Counted from the first letter of the stretch, positions 42,101 through 52,311 are shown. The stretch is DNA of 64,000 nucleotides from Trichomonas tenax (GCA_023091735.1 JALKBU010000109.1:18032-82031); one strand, 5' to 3'. The notes: generated by a model from the sequence alone, not told the origin. A program made the numbers and translations.

Positions 42101-42887
42101 ATGAAGCTGTGGAAATGGTACAAAGTCGAGAAAGTCCGTGATGAACAGTTTCGAAGTCTTCAGATGAAATATTTTATAACGTTTCATTTGATCACGTTTA
42201 GTTTAGCGCTTCAAGGCCCTCTTCAGGATCCATTATATATGTCCGATGGGCTTACATTCGAAGACATCAATAATATCCAAATAGTTTTCAATCTTTCAGG
42301 CACAATTTTTATTTTTTTTCATTGGATTCACGATTCATATTCTTGGACACAGAGTTTTAACGACACTGTACCAAGTATTGTACACTGCTGTTGCCGTTCT
42401 TCGCTATCTCGGCGGATATAAAAGATTTTATATTGCGCAAATCTTAACAGGATTCACTTATTCAATGAATCGCGTTGCATTTGATGACTGGATGTATAGA
42501 GAGATGGGAAATATTCAAGATTATAAGCAAATCAAATACAATTTCTCGGAAAGTAATGCATTGATATCTTTAATTTTGCATATTTTAGCTACTCAAATTG
42601 ATAATTCATTCATGAAGCGTTTAGATATACACACTATTTATCTGATCACATCAGTTTCCTTCTTCTTGTCTGCTCATTTTGGATTCATGTTCTTGAAATC
42701 TCATGGACATTTGAATAAATCGAATATTTCGACATTTTCGATGATAAAACAGATCACTATCAATGGATCAGCATCTTTATACATGTTGATGGCAATTGAT
42801 TTGCTATTTATGCTTCAGCCGTTGATATATTTTCCTAGAATTGCAAATATTTTCATTGGCGGAAAAATAAGGAAACATAGTTTATGA
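42101..42887 (+). pseudogene. MFSD5-like major facilitator transporter, frameshifted and truncated
   Basis: The first frame gives KYFITFHLITFSLALQGPLQ, the conserved first membrane helix and QGP motif of MFSD5-type (molybdate-anion transporter-like) proteins. At the T8 run 42312-42319 the reading frame changes; the continuing frame reads IGFTIHILGHRVLTTLYQVL, then FYIAQILTGFTYSMNRVAFD and WMYREM, matching the GRxLGGxxTxxxFSxFExW region of the family. The product stops at 42887 after about 260 residues, while the family has about 450 with 12 membrane helices. So there are two defects: a homopolymer frameshift and loss of the C-terminal half. Confidence 0.7.
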
Positions 42888-44521
42888 TTAGATATTATTT
42901 TTGAAACAATTCTTAATAAAACTTTAACCATCTTAATAGGAGGTATAAGGCTCATGCTCATTTCTCAATTAATTTCAAAAAAGGGGAAAAAATTAAAATA
43001 GGATTTTGGACCAATAGTATTGACACCGAGTATTGCTTATTTATTATTTATATTTGTTCATAATCAGCAAATCTTAAAAGACCAATATAACTGTTTCCAA
43101 AAGCTTAAAATATTCTATGAGGTATTGATTTTCGTCACATTTTTTTACAAAATAAATGCTCAAAATTCTCGAAAAATATTTTTCTGACCAATCATTTTTG
43201 CTTGGGTTATAATACGTACAAGACATCGGTAACTTCATTATCATAAAACATATTAAAGATAGAAGCTCTATTTTAAAGCAGGGAACGATCCCAAACGGTT
43301 ACATCTGTCCCTTAACGGATCTTCGCCTCCATTGATTATTTAGACATAATTGCTTGCACTGTTTAACGCATCTATTATAGGTGAATCTAAAGCAATGAAA
43401 TATTTTTCTCTTAAATTAAACAGTGGAATTACTAACAATTGCAAAACTGGGTTTGAATCATACAACATTATTCTAGAACTATTCACAAATGAATAGAATT
43501 ATCATTAAAGAAAATGGATGTTGATTTCTTCACATTTCCAATATTTGTGCTCAAAAAAGGAGTCTAGGACAAAAGTGAACGTCAAAAAGTGAAATAGAAC
43601 CTTAAAGTCACTTTTCATGAATAAGCTGTCACCTTTTTGCGCGGGCAAATTGTCACTTTTATAAAAAGTGTTATAAATATCTTTGTAGTCTAAACAATAA
43701 TGACATTTATAGATTGAAACTCCACGCTGAGTATGAAGACCATAAACATAGTTCATTGCAAATTTTTGTTGCACTCCAAACCAAGAAACTCGGTCGAAAT
43801 TATTCCTTCTTGCATGGTAAATATGAATTATAAACAAATAATTTGAAGAAAAAAAATAAAAATTTAGTAAAAAACGGGTTTTACAAAGAATATAAAGATC
43901 AAATTGAGAATCTAAATAATATAAATCAGTATATAAAATGAACGTAATATGAAAACATTATCTAATTCATGATTTAAGAACAATTAATTATGAATTTAAT
44001 GATATATTAATAATTATGAGAATAAGTAATAATATGAAAATAATCTTGTAATAAAAAAGGTATCTGTGAAAAAATAAAAGATAGAAAAAATAATAATATA
44101 TTAATATCAAAAGTGAAAATGTAATGTGTATTAAAAATTGAATCAATAAGTGGGTTCTTGTTAGGGCCTGGTTTGGCCACTCGAGGGCTTTGGAAGTCTC
44201 AGGCCGACCTCGCCATGCATCGAATCATGCTTCCTTTGAATAGGCATCTGGATGCATCTCTGCTAGATCACCAGGTCATCCTTCACTATGAGGTCACAAC
44301 TACTCACAATGAAGTCTTCTTTGGCTTCCAACATTGAGTTCAATCAATTTCAACCTATTGACACTTTTCCATTTTTCCCGCGTAAACACTTCACTTTCCT
44401 TTATTTTGACATCCTGACTTTACATGCCAAAAATAAGTTACACGTCAGAAAAGCACGTTGTTCTATTTTGTCACAGTCCCCTCAAAAAAGTGGATTATAA
44501 CCTTAGTTTTGATTGTACAAA
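42888..44521. other. long intergenic region with orphan initiator-like motifs
   Basis: No gene is convincingly supported over 1.6 kb. A minus-strand frame at about 43505-43836 reads as plausible protein (NFDRVSWFGVQQKFAMNYVY, IYKCHYCLDYKDIYNTFYKS) but opens with TTG and lacks a family match. TCACTTTT-type motifs in both orientations cluster at 43570-43680. The stretch 44155-44290 is much richer in G+C than its surroundings and looks like inserted or formerly coding DNA. Confidence 0.5.
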
Positions 44522-46597
44522 ATGATGTTCACGAATCTTGCGATTGCCAATACTTATGGATACAGCACAAAGAAAATTAGTAAGTATTTGGAGAACCTCG
44601 ATAGGGGAGTCGTGGCAGTGCGTTCGGGAAGCTCGAGTTCATTCATTTCCTGGAGATATCTCATAACTGATGATGACAATATAGCATTTAATGTATATCG
44701 CCGTGATGAAAACAATGATGTTGTTAAACTGAATACAGAACCGATAACTGATGTTACTCATTTTTACGATAATTCACATGTCAAGTCAAAAACCTTTAAA
44801 TACTTTATTGGATCAATAGTAGAGGGCACAGAAGTCGAAAATAGTACAGAATTCGAACTACAAGCCAATACTCCCAGTATTCCGTGTATTCGTATTCCGA
44901 TCAGAAATGGAACCAGATTTAGAACACTCTGGTTCGGTGATATCAATGGAGATGGTAAACTTGATTTCGTTCTTGCAAGAGATCACGAAGACATGCAAAG
45001 GATTGAAGCATATTTGCACGATGGAACATTTCTTTGGGAAATAAATCTTGGACACAATAGTATTAATAAGAATCACATTGAACCCGGAGCAACTACAGTA
45101 AATGTCGGACAAGTTGATGGTATAAGCATATTTGATTTGAATGGAGATGGGAAAGCAGAAGTCTATATTCACATCGCAAATAATGTAACATTTGGTGATG
45201 GATATGTTTTTACAAATTCAAATGATGACGAGCAATGGATTGCATGTATAGATGGAATGACTGGAAAGCTATTACACAAGGTCAAAATTCCTGATATTTT
45301 CATAGAACATGGCCCAATGGCAGCACAATTTGGAATTGGATGGTTTGACCTCAATCGGCCTTCACTTGCAGTATCAATGAAAAATCGTGATTCAAAATTG
45401 TATTTCCATACTATTGTTGCAATATTTGGGTTCAATGATGACAATGAATTTGTTATGAGGTGGTATTTCACACCTGACAGCGATCCAAAATACATTTGTC
45501 CCGAAGGACATGCAATTCGAATTGCTGATGCAAATTATGATGGAATTGATGAAATTCATCATATAGGATATGCTCTGAATGGAAATGGAACACTTATATT
45601 CGACCTTGGAAATCAAAAAATTAAGCACGGTGATCGTTTCTATGTCGCAAAATTTAACAAAAACGACACAACAATGAGCGGATATGGAATTCAGCAAAAT
45701 AATCCAAATCTAATTTATGAATACTATTATAATGCATCTACAGGAGAAATAAAATGGATACACTATGGTCCTAAGGTTCATGATGTTGGAAGAGGCAATG
45801 CTGCAGATTTTGATCCAACGCATGATGGATTTGAAGTATTTTCATTTAGCGGAATGTTTAATGCAAAAACTAACCAAAAGATTGCTGATAATGTCACTGA
45901 CTCACTGTGGCCGAGCAACAATATATTCTGGGATGGAACTTTAATTACCGCATGCTACAATAGAGGTTATCTCAATAAATGGGACTACACAAAGGGCAGC
46001 GGATATAGACTTTATTCAGCCTACTCAGATTTCAATAAAAAATATGGTCAATATCCAGCTGATGACGACTCTGGAGAATATCCATTATTCCATGGTGATA
46101 TCATTGGCGATTGGAGAGAAGAATTTGTCATGGCTGCTTCTAATTGGAGTGAAATTGTTATTTTTACCACTAACATTGATACAAATATCAAATTGACAAC
46201 ACTATGGCATGATCCTGGAATGCGATCATCTATGACTGTTAATGGATATAAGCAAAGCCATATGCCTCTCGAATATTTAGGTTCAGAAACAAATTCAATA
46301 GAACATAGAAATAACCTAAAAAGATATCATCAATTAAGAGCTGATAAAGTTGAAACAAAAACGCCATCACCAACACCAAATATTCCAGATTTTTCAGCAA
46401 CTCCTATTCCAGAAGACACAGAAGATAAAAGTAATGAAGCAAAAAACTCTAAAATTCATGTTGCTGCACTAGTTGTCCCAATAGTTTTTGTGATTGCAAT
46501 TTGTGTAGGCGCAGTATTTGGGTATATTTATTGGAAACGCACAAAGATCTTAAATGACCCAGATAATTCTGCAGTCATTAATACGTTAATTGTTTGA
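44522..46597 (+). CDS. rhamnogalacturonan lyase (PL11) with C-terminal membrane anchor
   Basis: From ATG 44522 the protein has 691 residues. It follows PL11 (YesW/YesX) closely: NLDRGVVAVRSGSSSSFISW near residue 25, NIAFNVYRRDENND, DINGDGKLDFVLARDHEDM near 139, a second calcium-type loop DLNGDGKAEVY near 205, then EYPLFHGDIIGDWREEFVM near 519 and LTTLWHDPGMRSSM. PL11 enzymes cleave rhamnogalacturonan I of pectin by beta-elimination. After a Pro/Thr/Ser stalk (TPSPTPNIPDFSATPIPEDT) comes one transmembrane helix (about 646-670) and a 20-residue tail, predicting a surface-anchored enzyme. No signal peptide is in frame; a hydrophobic KKWIITLVLIV lies just upstream in another frame. Bacterial acquisition is the likely origin. 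Confidence 0.88.
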   Translation: MMFTNLAIANTYGYSTKKISKYLENLDRGVVAVRSGSSSSFISWRYLITDDDNIAFNVYRRDENNDVVKLNTEPITDVTHFYDNSHVKSKTFKYFIGSIVEGTEVENSTEFELQANTPSIPCIRIPIRNGTRFRTLWFGDINGDGKLDFVLARDHEDMQRIEAYLHDGTFLWEINLGHNSINKNHIEPGATTVNVGQVDGISIFDLNGDGKAEVYIHIANNVTFGDGYVFTNSNDDEQWIACIDGMTGKLLHKVKIPDIFIEHGPMAAQFGIGWFDLNRPSLAVSMKNRDSKLYFHTIVAIFGFNDDNEFVMRWYFTPDSDPKYICPEGHAIRIADANYDGIDEIHHIGYALNGNGTLIFDLGNQKIKHGDRFYVAKFNKNDTTMSGYGIQQNNPNLIYEYYYNASTGEIKWIHYGPKVHDVGRGNAADFDPTHDGFEVFSFSGMFNAKTNQKIADNVTDSLWPSNNIFWDGTLITACYNRGYLNKWDYTKGSGYRLYSAYSDFNKKYGQYPADDDSGEYPLFHGDIIGDWREEFVMAASNWSEIVIFTTNIDTNIKLTTLWHDPGMRSSMTVNGYKQSHMPLEYLGSETNSIEHRNNLKRYHQLRADKVETKTPSPTPNIPDFSATPIPEDTEDKSNEAKNSKIHVAALVVPIVFVIAICVGAVFGYIYWKRTKILNDPDNSAVINTLIV

Positions 46598-46864
46598 TAA
46601 GCAAAATGTTTGTGACTATGTATAATAAATTCGTGCGCTATATTAATAAGAATATTCTGCAATGAAATGAAGCAATAATGGCTTAACATTGAGCAGTATA
46701 TACATTGAATATATATGATATGATTGCACTGTCTGGTATTTGATTTCTTCTTTTATAATTAGCTGCTTGATACATATTTTTATAACATTATATTCGATAG
46801 TAATAACAATAAAAATCATTAAATGGCTCTATTTTGTATGAATTTGGGATCATCTTCGATAATG
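46598..46864. other. intergenic spacer before the inverted repeat
   Basis: AT-rich, no gene recognised. Confidence 0.5.
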
Positions 46865-47188
46865 TTTAAAATAGATTTTGGTTGAGGCATATCTTTCACT
46901 TTGGATGCATATGACAATCTCACAATATTATTTATCCATTTCATTTGGATTGATGAAAATTTCTCGATGCGAGGAAAATCGAAATTGTACAAAATTATGA
47001 TTTGCTTTATGCAGGCATCCTTGTGGAAATTATACCTATCTATGATATTCTACTATCAAATGAGTTTTCGAAATTAGGGAATTTTATTGATTGGATTCTA
47101 TCAATGAGGAGATGATGGAGATATTATACAAGTGCATGCATGTGGACCAGTGATGTCAAGATGAAAAATATTTACAAAATGATGAAAG
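46865..47188. repeat. left arm of perfect 324-bp inverted repeat
   Basis: Base-by-base comparison shows that this segment is the exact reverse complement of 47311-47634 over 324 bases, with mismatches immediately on both outer and inner edges. The spacer is 122 bases. Absence of any substitution means a very recent event or active homogenisation. Confidence 0.95.
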
Positions 47189-47233
47189 TCCAAATGGAGG
47201 ACAATTGACAGAGTGCAGTGTATTTGGACTTTC
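47184..47233. repeat. nested 12-bp inverted repeat in the spacer
   Basis: GAAAGTCCAAAT at 47184-47195 pairs with ATTTGGACTTTC at 47222-47233. It overlaps the inner edge of the left arm and could form a competing small hairpin. Confidence 0.7.
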
Positions 47234-47310
47234 AACACATAGCAATCAACTATATGGGAAATACACGATGAAGATAACAACATATATTTCGCTGAGTTAA
47301 AGTTTGTGAT

Positions 47311-47634
47311 CTTTCATCATTTTGTAAATATTTTTCATCTTGACATCACTGGTCCACATGCATGCACTTGTATAATATCTCCATCATCTCCTCATTGATA
47401 GAATCCAATCAATAAAATTCCCTAATTTCGAAAACTCATTTGATAGTAGAATATCATAGATAGGTATAATTTCCACAAGGATGCCTGCATAAAGCAAATC
47501 ATAATTTTGTACAATTTCGATTTTCCTCGCATCGAGAAATTTTCATCAATCCAAATGAAATGGATAAATAATATTGTGAGATTGTCATATGCATCCAAAG
47601 TGAAAGATATGCCTCAACCAAAATCTATTTTAAA
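47311..47634. repeat. right arm of perfect 324-bp inverted repeat
   Basis: Exact reverse complement of 46865-47188. Transcription through both arms would give a long fold-back double-stranded RNA. Confidence 0.95.
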
Positions 47635-47755
47635 TAGACTTTGTATCATAGAAATCGAAATTTGCATCAAAGTCATACAAAACAAGACTCCTTGGCCAAT
47701 TGATATAAATATCTCAAAGACTGCATATTACTGGGAACTTACTGAAATTTACTAA
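47450..47755 (+). pseudogene. unrecognised coding fragment in and beyond the right arm
   Basis: A frame open from 47450 to TAA at 47753-47755 reads IIDRYNFHKDACIKQIIILY, then FPRIEKFSSIQMKWINNIVR and KVKDMPQPKSILNR, with amino acid use typical of real protein. The first two thirds lie inside the right arm, so the same peptide is encoded on the minus strand of the left arm. No initiator or good start is present. I do not recognise the family; it is probably a gene fragment that was inverted-duplicated. Confidence 0.4.
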
Positions 47756-48271
47756 ATACATATATTCACAAATTCAAGAATTTCTTCTGCTCAAAATAAT
47801 AACATTATTATCTCTGTCTCATATCACAGATAATGCTGGTCATGTGTGTATCATTTAAAGATAGAAAGAATATTGGCATATGTAACATTCATGAAAAGAT
47901 GCAATTTTTGGACCTTAATCTTATTATATGACTATTTCTCACTGATTTTCCATTGAAAAAAATCAATGTTTCTAAGCCTATAAGCTCAATAGTTATGTTG
48001 TTCGAAGTGCTAACAGTAGAAGTTTATGAAATGACGTGCAATGATGGAATTAACTATCATCCACACAACACCCAACTACGACTCTTTATACCAAGCAGTG
48101 AGAATACATTTGGAAATAAAGATAAAGCCTTCTCTAATGAAATAAAATTAACCTTATAACGGAATAATGTCGGGAGTTCAACGAAATAATTCGAAAATTT
48201 GCTTGTCTATGGTCCGTAGTATCCATTAATTCAAATCTTAAGGAAGTGATATTTTTTCAAAAGTGACAAAA
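47756..48271. other. intergenic, nothing certain
   Basis: A 68-codon frame at 47953-48159 has no initiator or family match. The bases before 48272 include TCAAAAG, a weak initiator. Confidence 0.45.
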
Positions 48272-49417
48272 ATGCCTGAAAAAACAATCGATTTTGGCAC
48301 CAAAAAGAGATTTTTATACATTACTGGAACATTGCTGGGATCTCTATCCAGTTATATGTTTCGTTCATTGTTTTATTCTCGCGAATCTTATTCATTTCAA
48401 GGCTGTGAAAAAATTCCATTCGATCGTCCTTGGTTTGGAACATTGTTTATGTCCTTAGGAATGTCTCTAAGCCTCATAGTATACCTTGTGCATATCAAAA
48501 TAAACCCATCGTATGGCCCTAAAATAACTGAAATTCGAACTTCTATTTACTTAGTTGCAATGTTACCAGCACTTTGCGATATACTTATTTCCCTTGCGTA
48601 CTCCTTTTCTGTCACTGAAGAATCATCAACGATCCTTGTTGCGTTTCGATATTTTAATTTCTTTTTCATTTTGATCTTACAGTATATTATCTTCAAAATG
48701 AAGATGTATCCATTCCATTGGATGGCTTTCATCATTGTTATCCTTGGAATCGTCTTCGTTTGCCTTTCAGAAACATTGCACAAGGGCGTGAAATTTAATA
48801 CAAAAGCCGTTGTTTTGCAGCTCATTGCAGAGTTCGTCTTCGCTACAAGAACATTACTTTTGCAGTGGATCATGCAGCACAATGATGTCTGTCCATGGTT
48901 TATCACAGGAATCAATGGAATATATGAATTTTTGTGTATTATGTTCATCATTTATCCGATTTCGCATGTCCTACCAAATTCCTTCGAATCATTAAAGGAG
49001 AGCCTTTGCGAATCCTTCATGATGTATGTGCACAGCAAAGAGCTGATAGCGCTGTTCCTTATTTATCTTCCTTTCACAATGATTTATAACGTATCTGTTA
49101 TAGGATTGATTATGATGACTGACTCGAGCTTCTTCACGATTTTCGAGATGTTTTCTGGATCCGTTTGTTGGGTTGTTGATATATTACAGTACAATGTTTT
49201 CGATGGAAAATTCATCCTTGATCATCCCCAAGGTATGAAATTTGGTCAGATGTGGACAAAATTAAGTTGGCTCCATGTGATTGGGTCATTGACCTTCATT
49301 GTTGGCGGAGTCATCTTTATTCAAATGGTTAAGTTCTCTTGCTTCGAATATCCGCAATCCAACGTTACAATGTTCAAGATCCCTGAAGAATCAAGTGATA
49401 AGGCTGTCAATGTTTAA
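48272..49417 (+). CDS. SLC35F6-like drug/metabolite superfamily transporter, 381 aa
   Basis: ATG at 48272 (MPEKTIDFGTKKRF) is preferred to the GTG three codons upstream. Ten hydrophobic segments are visible: LYITGTLLGSLSSYMF, WFGTLFMSLGMSLSLIVYLV, SIYLVAMLPALCDILISLAY, FFFILILQYIIF, HWMAFIIVILGIVFVCLSE, VVLQLIAEFVFATRTLLLQW and four more to about residue 360. The EAM-like helices and the FRYFNFFFILILQ segment fit the DMT/EamA fold of SLC35F6-type carriers, found in lysosomal, endosomal or Golgi membranes. Substrate cannot be read from sequence. The short N- and C-termini face the cytosol by analogy. Confidence 0.75.
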   Translation: MPEKTIDFGTKKRFLYITGTLLGSLSSYMFRSLFYSRESYSFQGCEKIPFDRPWFGTLFMSLGMSLSLIVYLVHIKINPSYGPKITEIRTSIYLVAMLPALCDILISLAYSFSVTEESSTILVAFRYFNFFFILILQYIIFKMKMYPFHWMAFIIVILGIVFVCLSETLHKGVKFNTKAVVLQLIAEFVFATRTLLLQWIMQHNDVCPWFITGINGIYEFLCIMFIIYPISHVLPNSFESLKESLCESFMMYVHSKELIALFLIYLPFTMIYNVSVIGLIMMTDSSFFTIFEMFSGSVCWVVDILQYNVFDGKFILDHPQGMKFGQMWTKLSWLHVIGSLTFIVGGVIFIQMVKFSCFEYPQSNVTMFKIPEESSDKAVNV

Positions 49418-50656
49418 TAGAGTTTTTTATTTTAGTTTAATATATCTTAATAAATCTATTTAAGAATATAAGTCAAATAAAGCATTGTTTGAATTGCTAT
49501 TCCTGTGTCTTTTAATCAGCAATGAATTTGGAGATCTGATGTTGTATTGATAATAAGATCAAATAATTATTGCTTCCTAAAACCAAGGAATATCACACAT
49601 ATGCACAACAGGTATTTCAAAAACAGGTAAAATAAATGCTAAAATCAAATATTTCCATGAAAATCAAAATGATTTTTTTTTTGGCTTTTTGTTCGCTGCC
49701 ACTTCTTTGGTATGTCCCATAGTGTTTCCTGGCTGTTGTCGACAACTTTAGAAACTGTAATTCGTCGAAAGGTTTCGAAACCTTAATCCTACAATGTTAC
49801 CCAAACGAATAAATTTTTGATATAGCTATGCATATTTTCCTCTGGTGGGTCTAAAAATGGCAAACATTAATTTAGGGACTGTGAGGAAATCATTGAATCC
49901 ATTTTCGATGAATTCAACACCAAATAAAAGCAACACAGCCTTTGGGCTGATCATATACTACAGTAGGATCGCTTGATCTGAAAAATTATACGATGACGAA
50001 ATTAACAACAAAAAATCATTTCATTTCACATTTGTCAAAAATTCAAAGCATATAGACTGTGCAGGTATATGGTGTTAACCGAGTTTTGACGATAGGAAGA
50101 TTGAGCTTTTCATTATGATTTCAAACTTTCAATATTGGCGATTTTTTTTTTCAATTTATATTATTAAATTTTTAGCAACTTTATATGGATGTGAGCTTAA
50201 ATTTTAAATATTAAAAAATTGAAATGGCACAGAAATTGAGAAATTGCTTCAAAATCTTTTACATTATTCACTTTTTGATGGCAAACATCTCAATTTCCAC
50301 TTTTGTTGTTTTTAAAGTTATAATATTTGTCCTAAATATTATATTCGAAGCAAAATTAATTTGTGAAATTATGACGAAATTGTGAAACCTTTTAACTCAC
50401 TTTTATCATATATTTTGATGTTCCATGATATAAAAAGTCTAAATCTGCGAAAATAACAGTTATTATTGAATTTTGATTTCGTTTAAATTAGGCTTATAAT
50501 CAGTATTCTAGAATTACTCATTGTAATTTCCAAAAAATTCTGTCACTTTTTGTTCTATAACAGGCTATAATATTTTCGTTAAAATTGTGATATTTACATT
50601 GCTTCAATATATTCAAATCACTTTTTTAACAAAAGCTGTTTAATTTATACAAAAGA
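49418..50656. other. intergenic, nothing recognised except promoter
   Basis: More than 1.2 kb of AT-rich spacer. No ORF is supported. The initiator for the kinase gene lies at 50618. Confidence 0.5.
50618..50626 (+). promoter_or_regulatory. initiator (Inr) of the DYRK kinase gene
   Basis: TCACTTTTT, start A50620, gives a leader of 37 bases to ATG 50657, longer than others in the window. Confidence 0.55.
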
Positions 50657-51958
50657 ATGTTACCAGTCCGCGCTCCGGTTGTTCCGAGGCTCGGGCTGTT
50701 AGTTCATGCTCCAAGAAGGAAACCACATATCAATAACCCTCCTTTGCCACCATTAAATCCACTAATTACCATTACGAATAAGCCGGTTAAATCTGCTCGC
50801 GTTCCTAAATCGAAGTTACCAGAGTTACAACGGACAAATGGAGAGCCGTACTTCACTGGATGCATCAACCCCCTTGAAGCTATATCCAAATATCCGTTTT
50901 TACTTACAGATAAAGAACACGCTGAGATTTTACACTCCGATGATATCTACTACATAAGGCAACAGCCTCCTCACAATAAAGTGAGTCAAAAAGCATCTCC
51001 TAATTTCTTTCATTTCGTACCAAATGATCATATTGCTTATCGATATCAGCAAATAGAAGTCTTAGGCAAAGGCTCGTTCGGTTCCGTTATTAAGTGTCTT
51101 GACCACAAGACAGGACAATATGTTGCAATCAAATTCTTGAAAGATTCAAAAAAGGTTCACGATGAAATTCTTTTCGAGAACAAAATCATTTCACGTCTTC
51201 AGGAGGGTGAAAATTCTTCAAGTTCTGGAATAATAAGATATATCGAATCGTTTACTTTTCGTGACTTCTTCTGCATTGTTATGGAACTGTTATGGAAAGA
51301 TACATATACAGTTCTCGAAGCGAGACATTTCATCGGCTACAGCAAAGGCATCATAAAGATGATTGCATTTCAGACTGCTCAGGCTTTGGATTTCATGCAT
51401 CAACGCAATATTGTTCATTGCGACATAAAACCAGAGAATATTATGTTCGTAACGGACCACAAGAAGGCCATAAAGGTTATCGATTTCGGTTGCAGCTGCT
51501 TTGGAGGTGAAATTATGTTCACATATATTCAAAGCAGATTTTATAGGGCACCAGAAGTTGTATTAGGAATCGAATACAACAAAGAAATCGATATATGGTC
51601 ACTTGGATGCGTTCTTTGCGAATTAGTTACAGGAAAACCTTTATTTGATGCGGATACACAACCAGATCTTTTAGCTATGATTATAGAAACAATTGGACAA
51701 CCACCAAAGTCTTTATTAGACAGGTCTCCTTATGCTAGAAAATTCTTCGATGCAAATGGCATAAAGTTGCAGCATAACAAAGGCAGCCGCCCAATTGGCC
51801 CTCCCAATTCCAGACCGCTTGAATCCGAAATTAATGTTTCTGATCCAAACTTTATCGATTTTATTTCAGGTTGTCTCCGTTGGGAACCAGCGGATAGATA
51901 TACAGCAGCTGAGCTCATGAATCATTCATTCTTGCGAGATCTGAAATCGACTGTTTAA
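50657..51958 (+). CDS. DYRK-family protein kinase, 433 aa
   Basis: The N-terminal 125 residues are basic and proline-rich (MLPVRAPVVPRLG, PPLPPLNPLIT). The kinase domain spans about 132-430: VLGKGSFGSVIKCLDHKTG (P-loop), YVAIKFLKDSKK (VAIK lysine), IVHCDIKPENIMF (catalytic loop, HCD variant typical of DYRKs), KVIDFGCSCF (DFG), YIQSRFYRAPEVVLG (CMGC/DYRK activation segment) and DIWSLGCVLCEL. The Tyr in FTYIQSR corresponds to the autophosphorylated activation-loop tyrosine. All catalytic residues are intact. DYRKs are dual-specificity kinases acting on growth and cytoskeletal control. The N-terminal extension resembles the DYRK homology box region in position, not obviously in sequence. Confidence 0.93.
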   Translation: MLPVRAPVVPRLGLLVHAPRRKPHINNPPLPPLNPLITITNKPVKSARVPKSKLPELQRTNGEPYFTGCINPLEAISKYPFLLTDKEHAEILHSDDIYYIRQQPPHNKVSQKASPNFFHFVPNDHIAYRYQQIEVLGKGSFGSVIKCLDHKTGQYVAIKFLKDSKKVHDEILFENKIISRLQEGENSSSSGIIRYIESFTFRDFFCIVMELLWKDTYTVLEARHFIGYSKGIIKMIAFQTAQALDFMHQRNIVHCDIKPENIMFVTDHKKAIKVIDFGCSCFGGEIMFTYIQSRFYRAPEVVLGIEYNKEIDIWSLGCVLCELVTGKPLFDADTQPDLLAMIIETIGQPPKSLLDRSPYARKFFDANGIKLQHNKGSRPIGPPNSRPLESEINVSDPNFIDFISGCLRWEPADRYTAAELMNHSFLRDLKSTV

Positions 51959-52107
51959 TTTCTTATTTATTATTTTTGTTTGTTTTGCATAAATAGTATT
52001 TGTATTGTTTGAAATCTGCTTCAATCTTTAGTCTCTTTGGGAGTTTTTATTATTTTCGACATTGTGTCATGTAAAATATTTTTGACATAAAAGTGACATT
52101 ATTACGA

Positions 52108-52311
52108 ATGTCAGAACAAGTCCCACAAGAAGGAGAAGGGCAGCAAATCACAATGCAGCAGTTCCAGCAATTGATGAACATGCAGCTCGCGCAGTTTGAT
52201 GCAATGACACAACAGATTGGTTCAATGTTAGATCAATTCGATACGAAACTTGAAGAATTACAATCAAGAGTTGGTGTTCTTCAACAGCAAGCTCAAGCAA
52301 AGAAGAATTAG
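52108..52311 (+). CDS. HSBP1-like small coiled-coil protein, 67 aa
   Basis: MSEQVPQEGEGQQITMQQF is a polar lead-in, then FDAMTQQIGSMLDQFDTKLE and ELQSRVGVLQQQ form one continuous heptad coiled coil. The spacing F..M..QI...(L/I)D....KLEEL...V..L..Q matches heat-shock-factor binding protein 1, a trimeric/hexameric coil. WASH/WAVE-complex small coils (BRK1, WASHC3) are alternatives, because HSBP1 also assists WASH assembly. The ATG at 52108 is chosen over upstream non-ATG codons; the leader contains GACATTATTA, a near-initiator. Confidence 0.65.
   Translation: MSEQVPQEGEGQQITMQQFQQLMNMQLAQFDAMTQQIGSMLDQFDTKLEELQSRVGVLQQQAQAKKN

Noticed and set aside
43505..43836. Minus-strand frame with plausible protein composition
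   Set aside because: Opens with TTG, has no initiator in place and no family I recognise; kept only as a comment in the intergenic entry.
44155..44290. Possible tRNA in the G+C-rich island
   Set aside because: ATCGAATCA resembles a T-loop but no acceptor stem, D arm or anticodon stem could be folded around it.
44288..44500. Short ORF before the PL11 gene
   Set aside because: No initiator, low-complexity composition and partial overlap with the G+C-rich island.
47953..48159. 68-codon ORF before the SLC35F6-like gene
   Set aside because: No promoter motif or recognisable domain; length is within chance expectation.
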